Shown here: positions 1 to 7,206 of the stretch, in pieces | Position numbering within the stretch: position 1 is the first letter of the stretch | Layout of the letters: every line of letters begins with the position of its first letter | Assembly (NCBI GenBank): GCA_964625225.1 | Contig: CAZVAR010000036.1 | Coordinates: forward strand, 1-26,431 | Direction of reading: 5' to 3' | Source of the DNA: CAZVAR01 sp964625225 | GTDB lineage: Bacteria > Pseudomonadota > Alphaproteobacteria > JAJUGE01 | Length of the DNA: 26,431 bases | The notes under the pieces: generated by a model | The model's input: only the letters and a program-made list of their open reading frames with translations | What the model was told of the DNA's origin: nothing | The model's database searches: none | Translations under genes and position numbers: made by a program

Positions 1-89
1 ACTATGGCGCCCCTTATTATGGTTGTTTCGTGCGCGATCCCGACGGTCACAAGATCGAGGCGGTCTTCTGGGCCGCTGAGGCAGGCTGA
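1..89 (+). CDS. VOC/glyoxalase-family protein, C-terminal fragment
   Basis: Only the last 28 codons are inside the window, read in the frame starting at base 3 and ending at TGA 87-89. The visible tail contains FVRDPDGHKIEAV, which matches the C-terminal strand of vicinal-oxygen-chelate (glyoxalase/bleomycin resistance) proteins, where a D-P-D/E-G-x-x-I/L-E motif carries the last metal-ligand glutamate. The family call rests on that motif alone, so the substrate cannot be given. The gene converges on ygfZ, with a pair of inverted repeats between the two stops. Confidence 0.7.
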   Translation, partial: YGAPYYGCFVRDPDGHKIEAVFWAAEAG

Positions 90-125
90 GGACCGGACGG
101 GGCGGAAGGCGTTAGCCGCCGGTCC
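90..125. terminator. Inverted repeat between convergent genes
   Basis: GGACCGG (90-96) pairs with CCGGTCC (119-125). An alternative stem GGCGG (101-105) pairs with CCGCC (116-120). The structure spans the end of ygfZ and starts just after the VOC stop, as expected of a bidirectional terminator. There is no T-run, so its use as an intrinsic terminator is inferred from position only. Confidence 0.35.
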
Positions 126-1041
126 GGCCCTCCGCTGTGGAGGGAAGCCGCATCCAAGGTGGGGTGCACGCCGTCACCGTTGCGTCACCCGCTGTCAGGC
201 GGCCCTCGCCGCGCGCTTCCGCGTCCAAGGCGTCCAGCCGGAGCAGGGCCAGGCCGCGACCGTCCCGGGCCGAGCGCATTTCGCCGGCGTGTCGGTCGCC
301 CAGCATCACGGGCGTTCCGGGCTCCGGGGTGGGGCCGTCGATCTCGATCGGGAAGAGGCGCTTGCGGACCAGGCCGCGATATTTGGTGCGCGCGGTCAGC
401 TCCTGGCCGACATAGCAGCCCTTCTGCCAGTCGACGCCGTTCAGCTCGTCGAAGCCGCTCTCGAGCAGGAAGGCCTTCTCGATCGGCAGGTCTCGGCTTC
501 CGTCGGGGACGCCGAGGCGGAGCCGCAGCAGGTCCCAATCGGCCATGCTGCCTTCCGGGAGGCCGGTCCGGGCGAGGACCGCATCCAGGACCTCGCGCGG
601 CGCGATCAGCCGGACGCCGAGGTCCGGCAGGCGGGGATCGACGAAGGCCGCACCCTCGGTAAAGAAGGACTCGGCTCCGGTATCGCCGTCGAGCCCGAGC
701 AGCCGCGCCGCGTCCGCGCCGACCAGGACCGCGACGCCGAACCGGTCGGTGGCGTCGGCGATCTGCACCTTGGAGCGCAGCCGATAGCGGGAGAGGCGCT
801 GCCGCAGATCGTCCCGGCGCGGGCCCTCGCAATCGATCAGCAGGGAATCGTCGTGCGCGGCGACCATGAAGTCGTGCAGGAACTTGCCTTGGGGCGTCAG
901 CAGGGCGGCATAGATCGCCCGCCCGGGCGCGATCTTGCGCACGTCGTTGGAGATCAGGCCCTGGAGGAAATCGTAGCGGTCGTCTCCCGTCAGTGCCAGG
1001 ACACCGCGATCGTCGAGCCGCACATAGAACCGGTCCGCCAT
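112..1041 (-). CDS. ygfZ: YgfZ/GcvT-like folate-binding protein (Fe-S cluster maintenance)
   Basis: The 309-aa product is a YgfZ-type protein (IBA57/CAF17 relatives), a tetrahydrofolate-binding GcvT-like fold that supports assembly or repair of certain Fe-S enzymes such as MiaB. The diagnostic signature K-G-C-Y-x-G-Q-E appears as QKGCYVGQELTART about two-thirds along the protein, containing the conserved cysteine. Near the N terminus RGVLALTGDDRYDFLQGLISNDV is the usual opening of the family. I chose ATG at 1041 (MADRFYVRL) because the family begins just there; the frame stays open to 1149 but adds 36 unlikely residues. The gene is divergent from pyrC, with a 402-bp region between them. The family is certain; the exact target enzymes are not visible. 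Confidence 0.9.
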   Translation of the reverse strand: MADRFYVRLDDRGVLALTGDDRYDFLQGLISNDVRKIAPGRAIYAALLTPQGKFLHDFMVAAHDDSLLIDCEGPRRDDLRQRLSRYRLRSKVQIADATDRFGVAVLVGADAARLLGLDGDTGAESFFTEGAAFVDPRLPDLGVRLIAPREVLDAVLARTGLPEGSMADWDLLRLRLGVPDGSRDLPIEKAFLLESGFDELNGVDWQKGCYVGQELTARTKYRGLVRKRLFPIEIDGPTPEPGTPVMLGDRHAGEMRSARDGRGLALLRLDALDAEARGEGRLTAGDATVTACTPPWMRLPSTAEGRTGG

Positions 1042-1443
1042 CGTCGCCGTTCCCCGGATGTCGAGGTACCCGAATTCAATCTGGCGGGCGACGGGTCGCA
1101 AGACAAGGTGGCTTCGGTCGAGATCGTCTTGAAATAGGAATTTTATCATGATAACCTGCCTCGACCCGCTCTCCTGGAGGCGATCCGATGCCTGTCACAC
1201 CGACTTCGGCCGCGGCTCTCCGGTCCCGTCGCCGGCGAACCACATCGGCCCCCACGAACCCCCACGAACCCCCACAAATCCCCATGAACCCCCATCGGAT
1301 TTGCGCCTGCGCGTCCGCACGGGAGCCGCGGCGGCCGCATCGCTGCTCTCGGGAACCCCCATGGATCCCCATGGGTGCCCATCCGTGCTATGTCGCCGGC
1401 GTGCCCGGCATCTCCGGCCGCTCTCCAGCAGCGAGGCCACGCA
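1042..1443. promoter_or_regulatory. Divergent ygfZ/pyrC intergenic region
   Basis: This 402-bp region between divergent ygfZ and pyrC has no convincing gene. It holds an AT-rich patch around 1128-1156 that includes the perfect palindrome TTATCATGATAA (1143-1154), and a decamer repeat array (1249-1383) ending about 60 bp before the pyrC ATG. A -10-like TGCTATGT lies at about 1387-1394. The promoter role is inferred from position. Confidence 0.5.
1249..1383 (+). repeat. Decamer repeat array A (CCCCCAYGAA units) upstream of pyrC
   Basis: From 1251 to 1300 the sequence runs in exact 10-bp steps: cccacgaacc, cccacgaacc, cccacaaatc, cccatgaacc, cccatcggat. After a roughly 50-bp unrelated gap the same phase resumes, with CCCAT at 1358, 1368 and 1378. 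The complementary strand has G5 runs separated by about 5 nt, so it could form G-quadruplexes. The same decamer occurs upstream of fur at 16767-16870, again C-rich on the coding strand of the downstream gene. Repeat and phase are seen directly; function is unknown. Confidence 0.8.
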
Positions 1444-2502
1444 ATGACCGATAGCCCCGTCCGTCTCACGATCCGCCGCCCGGACGACTGGCACCTCCAC
1501 CTGCGCGACGGCGCGATGCTGGCGGCGGTGCTGCCTTTCACCGCGCGGCAGTTCGCCCGCGCCATCGTCATGCCCAATCTGGTCCCGCCGGTCACGACGG
1601 TCGGCATGGCGCGTGCCTATCGGGAGCGGATTCTGGCGGCGCTGCCGGCCGGCCTCGACTTCCGGCCGCTGATGACCTGCTATCTCGGCGATGCCACCGA
1701 GGCGGAGGAGGTGGAGCGGGGCTTCCGGGACGGCGTGTTCACGGCCGTCAAGCTCTACCCGGCGCACGCGACGACCAACTCCCAGTTCGGCGTCACCGAT
1801 CTGCGGCATGTCCGGCCGGTGCTGGAGCGGATGCAGAGGCTCGGCATGCCGCTTCTGGTGCACGGCGAGGTAACCGATCCGGAGGTCGACATCTTCGACC
1901 GGGAGGCGGTCTTCATCGACCGCATCCTCGACCCGCTCCGCCGCGACTTCCCGGAGCTGAAGATCGTCCTCGAGCACGTCACCACCGAGGAGGCGGTGCG
2001 GTATGTCGAGGCGGCGGGGCCGCGGCTCGGGGCGACGATCACTGCCCATCACCTCGTCATCAACCGCAACGCGATCTTCGCCGGCGGCATCCGGCCGCAC
2101 ATGTACTGCCTGCCGATCGCGAAGCGGGAGCGGCACCGGCTGGCCTTGCGCCGCGCCGCGACGGCGGGCGGCGATCGCTTCTTCCTCGGCACCGATTCGG
2201 CGCCGCACCCGATCGCGGCGAAGGAGGCCGCCTGCGGCTGCGCGGGCATCTTCACCGCGCCGACGGCGCTCGAGATCTATGCGGCGGTGTTCGAGGAGGA
2301 GGGGGCGCTCGACCGCTTCGAGGCGTTCGCCTCGCTGAACGGGCCGCGCTTCTACGGTCTGCCCGTCAACGAGGGCACGGTGACGCTGGAGCGGCAGCCG
2401 CAACGCGTGCCCGGCGCCGTGCCGGTCGCGGGGGAAGCGGTGCTGCCCTTCCGCGCCGGCGAGGCGATCCCGTGGCGGCTGGTCGCGGAGGCGCCGGCAT
2501 GA
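1444..2502 (+). CDS. pyrC: Dihydroorotase, class II (homodimeric)
   Basis: The 352-aa enzyme cyclises N-carbamoyl-aspartate to dihydroorotate in pyrimidine synthesis. It has the E. coli PyrC-type (class II) length and motifs: PDDWHLHLRDG near residue 15 with the HxH metal ligands, FTAVKLYPAHATTNS with the lysine that is carboxylated to bridge the two zincs, LVHGEV and LEHVTT with the further histidine ligands, and GTDSAPH with the catalytic aspartate. All expected active-site residues are present. ATG at 1444 was chosen because the family starts a few residues before PDDWHLH; the longer frame from 1375 runs through repeat DNA. The stop overlaps the start of the next gene as ATGA. The decamer array lies just upstream and may affect expression. 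Confidence 0.95.
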   Translation: MTDSPVRLTIRRPDDWHLHLRDGAMLAAVLPFTARQFARAIVMPNLVPPVTTVGMARAYRERILAALPAGLDFRPLMTCYLGDATEAEEVERGFRDGVFTAVKLYPAHATTNSQFGVTDLRHVRPVLERMQRLGMPLLVHGEVTDPEVDIFDREAVFIDRILDPLRRDFPELKIVLEHVTTEEAVRYVEAAGPRLGATITAHHLVINRNAIFAGGIRPHMYCLPIAKRERHRLALRRAATAGGDRFFLGTDSAPHPIAAKEAACGCAGIFTAPTALEIYAAVFEEEGALDRFEAFASLNGPRFYGLPVNEGTVTLERQPQRVPGAVPVAGEAVLPFRAGEAIPWRLVAEAPA

Positions 2503-2693
2503 CCGGCCGGCGCTACCGCAGGGAGCGGGTCGCCCTGTCCGGCGGTGCCGGCTACATCCGGTTGATTCCGGACCCGCTGCCGCAGACCGAGGCGGAGATG
2601 CAGGAGGTTCTGCTGGAAAGCCAGCGCCTCACGCAGGAGACGGGGGAGATGGTGGTCGCCGACCTGCGCCCTCCCGAGATACCATCGGCTTGA
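2499..2693 (+). CDS. Small protein of unknown function, overlapping pyrC
   Basis: A 64-codon frame starts at the ATG of an ATGA overlap with the pyrC stop, the classic layout for translational coupling. The product is basic at the N terminus (TGRRYRRERV) and then acidic, with no membrane segment, signal peptide or cysteine motif. The C-terminal half (EAEMQEVLLESQRLTQETGEM by positions, roughly residues 32-52) looks helical. I do not recognise a family. Codon composition matches the neighbours, and the coupling makes a real gene likely, probably co-expressed with pyrC. Confidence 0.6.
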   Translation: MTGRRYRRERVALSGGAGYIRLIPDPLPQTEAEMQEVLLESQRLTQETGEMVVADLRPPEIPSA

Positions 2694-2737
2694 AGGGTGG
2701 CCGCCGTCACGCCCGCTCCGCGGGTCCGGAGCAGGGG

Positions 2738-2995
2738 TCAGTGGAGCAGCGAGCTCCCGGCCGAGAAGCGGAAGGCGGGCTCCTCGCGGGCGCCGATATG
2801 GGTGACCGTCACCGAATGCAGCTCGCCCCCGGCCTCCTGCCATTGTTCCAGGAACTGCTTGAGGCGGGGGAAGTCAGGCATATGGTCGAAGTCGGCCCAG
2901 ACCAGGACCTCCTGATCCTCGGGGTCGTCGGAGGTGCTGTAGACGATCTCGGCGGTCATCAGCCGGTAGACCGCGCATCCATCCTGTACGCCCAT
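2738..2995 (-). CDS. Small acidic protein of unknown function
   Basis: An 85-aa frame with a good ribosome-binding site (GAGGAGAGA about 6 nt before the ATG at 2995). It has a strand-rich opening (TAEIVYSTSDD), then VLVWADFDHMPDFPRLKQFLEQWQ, and ends in an aromatic stretch (EPAFRFSAG). There is no signal peptide or membrane helix, so it is probably a soluble cytoplasmic protein. An internal ATG (MTAEIVY, 2959) is an alternative start but lacks as clear a Shine-Dalgarno. It converges on the small gene after pyrC. No family recognised. Confidence 0.6.
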   Translation of the reverse strand: MGVQDGCAVYRLMTAEIVYSTSDDPEDQEVLVWADFDHMPDFPRLKQFLEQWQEAGGELHSVTVTHIGAREEPAFRFSAGSSLLH

Positions 2996-3246
2996 TGCTC
3001 TCTCCTCAGCTTGGCGGCAGGACCCCGCCCTGCCGGACAGGATTTGCCGGGCGATGCCGGCAGAATCTGCCTGCCCCGACCAGGGGCGCCGCCCGTTGCC
3101 ATCAGGGTCGCGACGGGCCGTGCAAACCCTGCGCCATCGGATAAACTCCCGGGCGGGACATTTGGTTGCCGCCTTTCGACCCGGAGGCGGCTTTGTTAAG
3201 GTTCGCGCCGGCCACGGCCAACCGAAAAGCGAAAGGGACCGAACGC

Positions 3247-4248
3247 ATGGGCAGCGACGGCAGCTTCACCGCGATCCTTCTCGAAGAGACCGACGGCAAG
3301 GTGACCGCTTCGGTGCAGCGGCTTGATGATGCGCGGCTGCCGGCCGGCGACGTGACCGTGCGGGTCGACTATTCGACGGTGAACTATAAGGACGGCCTGA
3401 TTCTCAATGGCCTCGGCCGGCTCGTACGCAATTATCCGCACGTGCCCGGCATCGACTTGGCCGGCACCGTGGAGGCGTCGGATTCGCCGGATTTCAAGCC
3501 GGGCGACCGGGTCGTGTGTACGGGCTGGCGCGTCGGCGAGACCCATTGGGGCGGCTATGCGCAGCGTGCCCGGCTCAAGGCGGAGTGGCTGGTGCCGCTC
3601 CCGCAGGGCTTGGATACGAAGCGGGCGATGGCGATCGGCACGGCCGGCTTCACCGCGATGCAGTCGGTGATCGCGCTGGAGCGGCACGGCCTCACGCCGG
3701 GGGATGGCGAGGTGTTGGTGACCGGCGCCTCGGGCGGGGTCGGCAGCGTCGCGGTCGCGATCCTGGCGAAGCTCGGCTACCGGGTGGTCGCCTCGACGGG
3801 CAAGCTGGACCAGACCGACTATCTGACGTCGCTCGGTGCGGCGAGCGTCATCGACCGCAAGGAGCTCTCGGATGCACCGAAGCGGCCGCTTCTGACCGAG
3901 CGCTGGGCCGGCGCCATCGATACCGTCGGCAGCACGACGCTTGCGGCCGTGCTGGCGGCGACGCGGTACGGACACAGTGTCGCCGCCTGCGGCTTGGCGG
4001 GCGGCAACGATCTTCCGACGACGGTGATTCCGTTCATCATCCGCGGCGTCAACCTGCTCGGGATCGACTCGGTGATGTGCCCGATGCCGCTCCGCCGGGA
4101 GGTCTGGAACCGCCTCGTGCAGGACCTGCCGATGGACAAGCTCGATGCGGCGACCGAGGTCATTCCGCTCGCTGCGGCCATCGAGGCCGGCAGCCGCATC
4201 CTGAAGGGCGGGGTGCGCGGCCGGCTCGTCGTCGATGTTAACGCCTGA
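3247..4248 (+). CDS. acuI: YhdH/YhfP-family NADPH-dependent reductase (AcuI-like)
   Basis: The 333-aa protein belongs to the zinc-free medium-chain dehydrogenase/reductase subgroup YhdH/YhfP, whose characterised member AcuI reduces acryloyl-CoA to propionyl-CoA with NADPH. Seen in sequence: the N-terminal motif VRVDYSTVNYKDGLILNG, VPGIDLAGTV, GDRVV, and the nucleotide-binding VLVTGASGGVGSVA (about residues 158-171), then GLAGGNDLPTTVIPFIIRGVNLLGIDSV, which is characteristic of the subgroup. The zinc cysteines of classical alcohol dehydrogenases are absent, as expected. Start ATG 3247 (MGSDGSFTAILLEE) fits the family; the frame is open further upstream. Subfamily confidence is high. The substrate is inferred, since no propionate or DMSP genes are adjacent. 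Confidence 0.85.
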   Translation: MGSDGSFTAILLEETDGKVTASVQRLDDARLPAGDVTVRVDYSTVNYKDGLILNGLGRLVRNYPHVPGIDLAGTVEASDSPDFKPGDRVVCTGWRVGETHWGGYAQRARLKAEWLVPLPQGLDTKRAMAIGTAGFTAMQSVIALERHGLTPGDGEVLVTGASGGVGSVAVAILAKLGYRVVASTGKLDQTDYLTSLGAASVIDRKELSDAPKRPLLTERWAGAIDTVGSTTLAAVLAATRYGHSVAACGLAGGNDLPTTVIPFIIRGVNLLGIDSVMCPMPLRREVWNRLVQDLPMDKLDAATEVIPLAAAIEAGSRILKGGVRGRLVVDVNA

Positions 4249-4307
4249 TTTGCCATTCCTGCCTAGCCTCCGACCCGGACGGGGCCACCGGCCGGGATGT
4301 TGGGTAC

Positions 4308-4562
4308 GTGCGGACAGGACTGTTGATAGTGGCAGCGACGGTCGCACTGTGCGGCTGCGCACCGGTGCAGGAGGCTCTGCACCCGGGCGAGATCGCGATT
4401 CGCGAGCGTTCCTGGCTCGAGGCCGAGCTCGAGCCCCGGCCCGACGCCCTCTACTGCTATCGGACGATCGGCCGTCAGGATTGTTATCGCGTGCCGTTGG
4501 CGAGCGAGCGTCGGCGCCTGATCGAGAGTTACGGCCCGCCGCCGGACCTGCTGCACTATTGA
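4308..4562 (+). CDS. Small lipoprotein of unknown function
   Basis: The 84-aa product begins MRTGLLIVAATVALCGCAPVQ: a short basic n-region, a hydrophobic core and the lipobox L-C-G-C, so Cys17 should be lipidated by Lgt and the protein anchored in a membrane. The mature part has two more cysteines in YCYRTIGRQDCYRVP, which could form a disulfide in the periplasm. GTG at 4308 is the only start that gives a proper signal peptide. The 3' end overlaps the convergent DUF1289 gene by 7 bp. No function can be assigned. Confidence 0.7.
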   Translation: MRTGLLIVAATVALCGCAPVQEALHPGEIAIRERSWLEAELEPRPDALYCYRTIGRQDCYRVPLASERRRLIESYGPPPDLLHY

Positions 4563-4783
4563 GGTCCGGCCGTCCGCTCGGCGGCCGCCTTGCGCCCGGG
4601 CAGCGCGGCCATGATGCGCTCACGCTCCTCGGGGCTCATCCGCGTCCAGCCGGCAATCTCCTTGAGGGTACGGAAGCAGCCCTGGCAGTGGCCGGTCTTG
4701 GGGTTGACGGCGCAAATCCGGATGCAGGGCGAACGGATCGGGGCGGGTGAAGTCACGGAGCCGTGTGCTCCCGGTCGTAACAT
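4556..4783 (-). CDS. DUF1289-family small cysteine protein
   Basis: The 75-aa protein shows the DUF1289 pattern SPCIRICAVNPKTGHCQGCFRTLKEIAGW: C-x3-C, then C-x2-C followed by R-T-x2-E-I-x2-W, four cysteines that probably bind a metal ion or Fe-S cluster. The family is widespread in proteobacteria and its function is unknown. Start is uncertain: ATG at 4783 gives a 9-residue extension, while GTG at 4756 (VTSPAPIRSPC) lies close to the conserved part and has GGGAGC upstream. The stop lies inside the last codons of the convergent lipoprotein gene. Confidence 0.85.
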   Translation of the reverse strand: MLRPGAHGSVTSPAPIRSPCIRICAVNPKTGHCQGCFRTLKEIAGWTRMSPEERERIMAALPGRKAAAERTAGPQ

Positions 4784-4842
4784 GATGAATCGGATCCGCC
4801 GGCGTCGGAGCGGCCGGTGGCAGCGGAGAATGGAGGGTACCG

Positions 4843-5298
4843 ATGCAGGAGCTCGGTCTGGGGTTCTACTACGACGACCTGAAGGTCGGCCAGAGGTTCA
4901 AGACGATCGGCCGGACGATCTTCGAGGGCGACGTCATCAACTTCACCGGCGTTACCGGGATGAACGAGGTGTTGTTCAACAACATCGAGTACATCAAGCA
5001 CGAATCGCCGACCGGCAAGCGCATTGCGCCGGCCGTCCTGGTGCTGGCGATCGCCGAGGGGCTGGTGATGCAGGTGACGCTGCAGCGGACCGGGATGGCC
5101 TTCCTCGGGATGGAGCTCGACATGAAGGGCCCGGTGGTTGTTGGCGATACGATCCATGTCGAGTTGGAGGTGGTGGAGGCACGCCCGGCCAGCAAGGGCA
5201 ATCGCGGCCTCGTGCGGACCCGCAACAGCGTCGTCAATCAGCGCGGCGAGACGGTCATGGTCTATACGCCGCTGCGCCTGATGAAGGGGCGTGGATGA
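4843..5298 (+). CDS. MaoC-like hot-dog protein lacking the canonical hydratase residues
   Basis: The 151-aa protein has the MaoC-like hot-dog layout: YDDLKVGQRFKTIGRTIFEGDVINFTGVTG at the N terminus, then APAVLVLAIAEGLVM for the central helix and GDTIHVELEVVEARP for the later strands. In active (R)-enoyl-CoA hydratases the loop reads G-D-x-N-P-x-H, supplying the catalytic Asp and His. Here the aligned segment is G-M-N-E-V-L-F (about residues 40-46), so both catalytic residues appear to be missing. It may bind acyl-CoA without hydrating it or use other residues. The fold is well supported, the activity is open. GGAGGGTACCG just before the ATG provides a fair ribosome-binding site. Confidence 0.75.
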   Translation: MQELGLGFYYDDLKVGQRFKTIGRTIFEGDVINFTGVTGMNEVLFNNIEYIKHESPTGKRIAPAVLVLAIAEGLVMQVTLQRTGMAFLGMELDMKGPVVVGDTIHVELEVVEARPASKGNRGLVRTRNSVVNQRGETVMVYTPLRLMKGRG

Positions 5299-5564
5299 TA
5301 TCGGGGCGGCGGCAGCGGGTTGATGTCGATTTGGTCCGGTGCGCCCTCGAGCGTCGGCACGCCCGCTGCGGTGCCGGTCCGGATGCGGTTCTTCCCGAAC
5401 CTGGCCGCCTTCGACATCGGCCGGTATGAGCGGCCGGTGCGGTCGATCTGTTCCTATCCTGACCGGAAGGGGTGGCTGCCCCACCCGGGAATGATGCCTG
5501 GGCATGAGGGTGACCATTCGTCCTACTATCCCGGTTCCCCTTCGCTGCGACGGTGCTGAATCGG

Positions 5565-6884
5565 ATGGGCACGGGCCAGGCGGCGGACGACGCCACTCTA
5601 TTCGCTGATGTGAAATACGAGCCCCTTTGGTGGGAGCAGGCGCCGCGGCCGACGCTGCCCGAGGCGCCGCTGCCGCGCGAGGTCGACGTGGCGGTTGTTG
5701 GCTCCGGCTACACGGGCCTCTCGGCCGCGCTGACGCTGACAAGGGGCGGTCGGTCGGTCCTGGTGCTCGAGGCGGAGCTTCCGGGGTTCGGTGCCAGTTC
5801 GCGCAATGGCGGCGGCGTCGGCACTGCGCCGTTCAAGTTGAGCTTCAAGGCGACCCAGGCCCTGCTCGGACACGACCGTGCGGTGCGGCTGTGGCGGGAG
5901 GGGATCGCCAGCGTCGAGCATTTGGCGACGCTCATCGAGAAGGAGCAGATCGCCTGCCATTTCGTCCGCTCCGGGCGCTATCTCGGCGCCTGGCGGCCGG
6001 CGGATTACGAACGGCTCGCCCGCGAGGTGGACCTTCTGCGCAGTCATGTCGGCTATGAGGCGTACATGGTCCCCGCCGCCGAACAGCGGAGCATGATCGG
6101 CAGCGATCGCTATTACGGCGGCCGGTTCAACCCCGGCGACGGTGTGCTGCACCCGGCGCTGTTCCATCAGGGCCTGCTGGACCGGGTGCTGGCCGCAGGC
6201 GCCATGGTGGCGCCGCATACTCGCGTCGAGGCGGTGGAACGTGCCGGTGTCCGCATGCTCGTCCGGTGCGGGCCGCGGGGGACCGTGGAGGCCGGGGCGG
6301 TCGTGGTTGGCACCAACGGCTATTCGGGCAAAGCCGTTCCGTGGCTCGCACGGCGACTGATCCCGGTCGGCAGCCAGATCATCGCGACCGAGCCGCTGCC
6401 GAAGGACCTCGTCGCTCGCCTCGTCCCGCGCGGCAACATGATCGTCGATACGAAACGGACGGTGCATTATTACCGCGCCTCGCACGACGGGACCCGCATC
6501 CTGATGGGCGGGAGGCCGCTTCTGCGCGACGCGCCGGCCCGGGTCGCCGCGCCCCGATTGCGGGCGTTCCTCGTCAAGATCTTCCCGGAGCTCGCGGCTG
6601 CGCGGATCACCCATGCCTGGGGTGGCCGGCTCGGCTTTACTTTCGACAAGCTGCCGCATATCGGCGAGCATGACGGGATCCACTACGCCGGCGGCTATCT
6701 CGGTTCCGGCGTGGCCATGTCGGTCTGGCTCGGGCACAAGCTCGGCCTCAAGATTCTCGGCGACCCGGACGCGGAGACGGCGTTCGACGGGCGGCCGTTC
6801 CCGACCATGCCGTTCTATTCCGGCAATCCCTGGTTTCTGACCGGCGTTGCAGCATGGTACCGGCTGCGCGACGCCGTAGGCTGA
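5565..6884 (+). CDS. FAD-dependent amine oxidase-like oxidoreductase (DAO family, PuuB/OrdL-like)
   Basis: The 439-aa flavoprotein has the N-terminal dinucleotide-binding motif VDVAVVGSGYTGLSAAL (GxGxxG) ending in the acidic residue of LVLEAE. Next comes GASSRNGGGVG, the motif typical of the PuuB/OrdL branch (gamma-glutamylputrescine oxidase and relatives). The C-terminal FAD contacts HAWGGRLGFTFDKLPHIGEH and YAGGYLGSGVAMS are also typical. Such enzymes oxidise amines or amino acids in the cytoplasm; the substrate is not predictable because no polyamine or transport genes are adjacent. ATG 5565 and GTG 5553 are both possible and neither has a clear ribosome-binding site. The next gene follows at 31 bp and may be co-transcribed. 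Confidence 0.8.
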   Translation: MGTGQAADDATLFADVKYEPLWWEQAPRPTLPEAPLPREVDVAVVGSGYTGLSAALTLTRGGRSVLVLEAELPGFGASSRNGGGVGTAPFKLSFKATQALLGHDRAVRLWREGIASVEHLATLIEKEQIACHFVRSGRYLGAWRPADYERLAREVDLLRSHVGYEAYMVPAAEQRSMIGSDRYYGGRFNPGDGVLHPALFHQGLLDRVLAAGAMVAPHTRVEAVERAGVRMLVRCGPRGTVEAGAVVVGTNGYSGKAVPWLARRLIPVGSQIIATEPLPKDLVARLVPRGNMIVDTKRTVHYYRASHDGTRILMGGRPLLRDAPARVAAPRLRAFLVKIFPELAAARITHAWGGRLGFTFDKLPHIGEHDGIHYAGGYLGSGVAMSVWLGHKLGLKILGDPDAETAFDGRPFPTMPFYSGNPWFLTGVAAWYRLRDAVG

Positions 6885-6915
6885 AGTGAAATCCGGCGGA
6901 AGGAGGAAAGATGCC

Positions 6916-7206
6916 ATGAGCCAGATCGCCGTTCTGGTGGAGTTCCAGGTGAAGCCCGAGCATCGCCGGGATTTCGAGTCGATCATCCGGCAGCACGCGG
7001 CCAAGACCCTCGAGACCGAGCCGGGTTGCCGGCGGTTCGATGTCCTGATTCCGAAGAAGGAGGACGGCCGGGTGTTCCTGGTCGAGGTGTATGCCGACGA
7101 GCAGGCGTTCCAGGCGCACGCCGCCACGCCACGCCTCGCCGAGGTCCGGGAGTCGTACAAGGATATGGTTGCCGATCGGAAGCTGACGATCTGTACGCTC
7201 GAGTGA
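6916..7206 (+). CDS. Antibiotic biosynthesis monooxygenase (ABM) domain protein
   Basis: The 96-aa protein is a single ABM/dimeric alpha-beta barrel domain: IAVLVEFQVKPEHRRDFESIIRQH, then LETEPGCRRFDVL and VFLVEVYADEQAFQAHAATPRL, which match the typical order E-P-G-C-x-x-F/Y-D and E-x-Y-x-x-x-x-A-x-x-x-H. Members include YgiN-like quinol monooxygenases and heme-degrading IsdG types; most, like this one, have no defined substrate. GGAGGAAAG at 6901-6910 is a strong ribosome-binding site for ATG 6916. It sits 31 bp after the FAD oxidoreductase gene and is followed by a terminator-like hairpin, so the two probably form an operon. Confidence 0.85.
   Translation: MSQIAVLVEFQVKPEHRRDFESIIRQHAAKTLETEPGCRRFDVLIPKKEDGRVFLVEVYADEQAFQAHAATPRLAEVRESYKDMVADRKLTICTLE

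Noticed and set aside
5320..5559. 79-aa frame between the MaoC-like and FAD genes
   Set aside because: No ribosome-binding site or recognisable features, and it overlaps the next gene start; probably untranslated spacer.
5598..7160. 520-aa antisense frame over the FAD oxidoreductase
   Set aside because: Composition is that of a shadow frame, and the opposite strand has clear FAD and ABM motifs.
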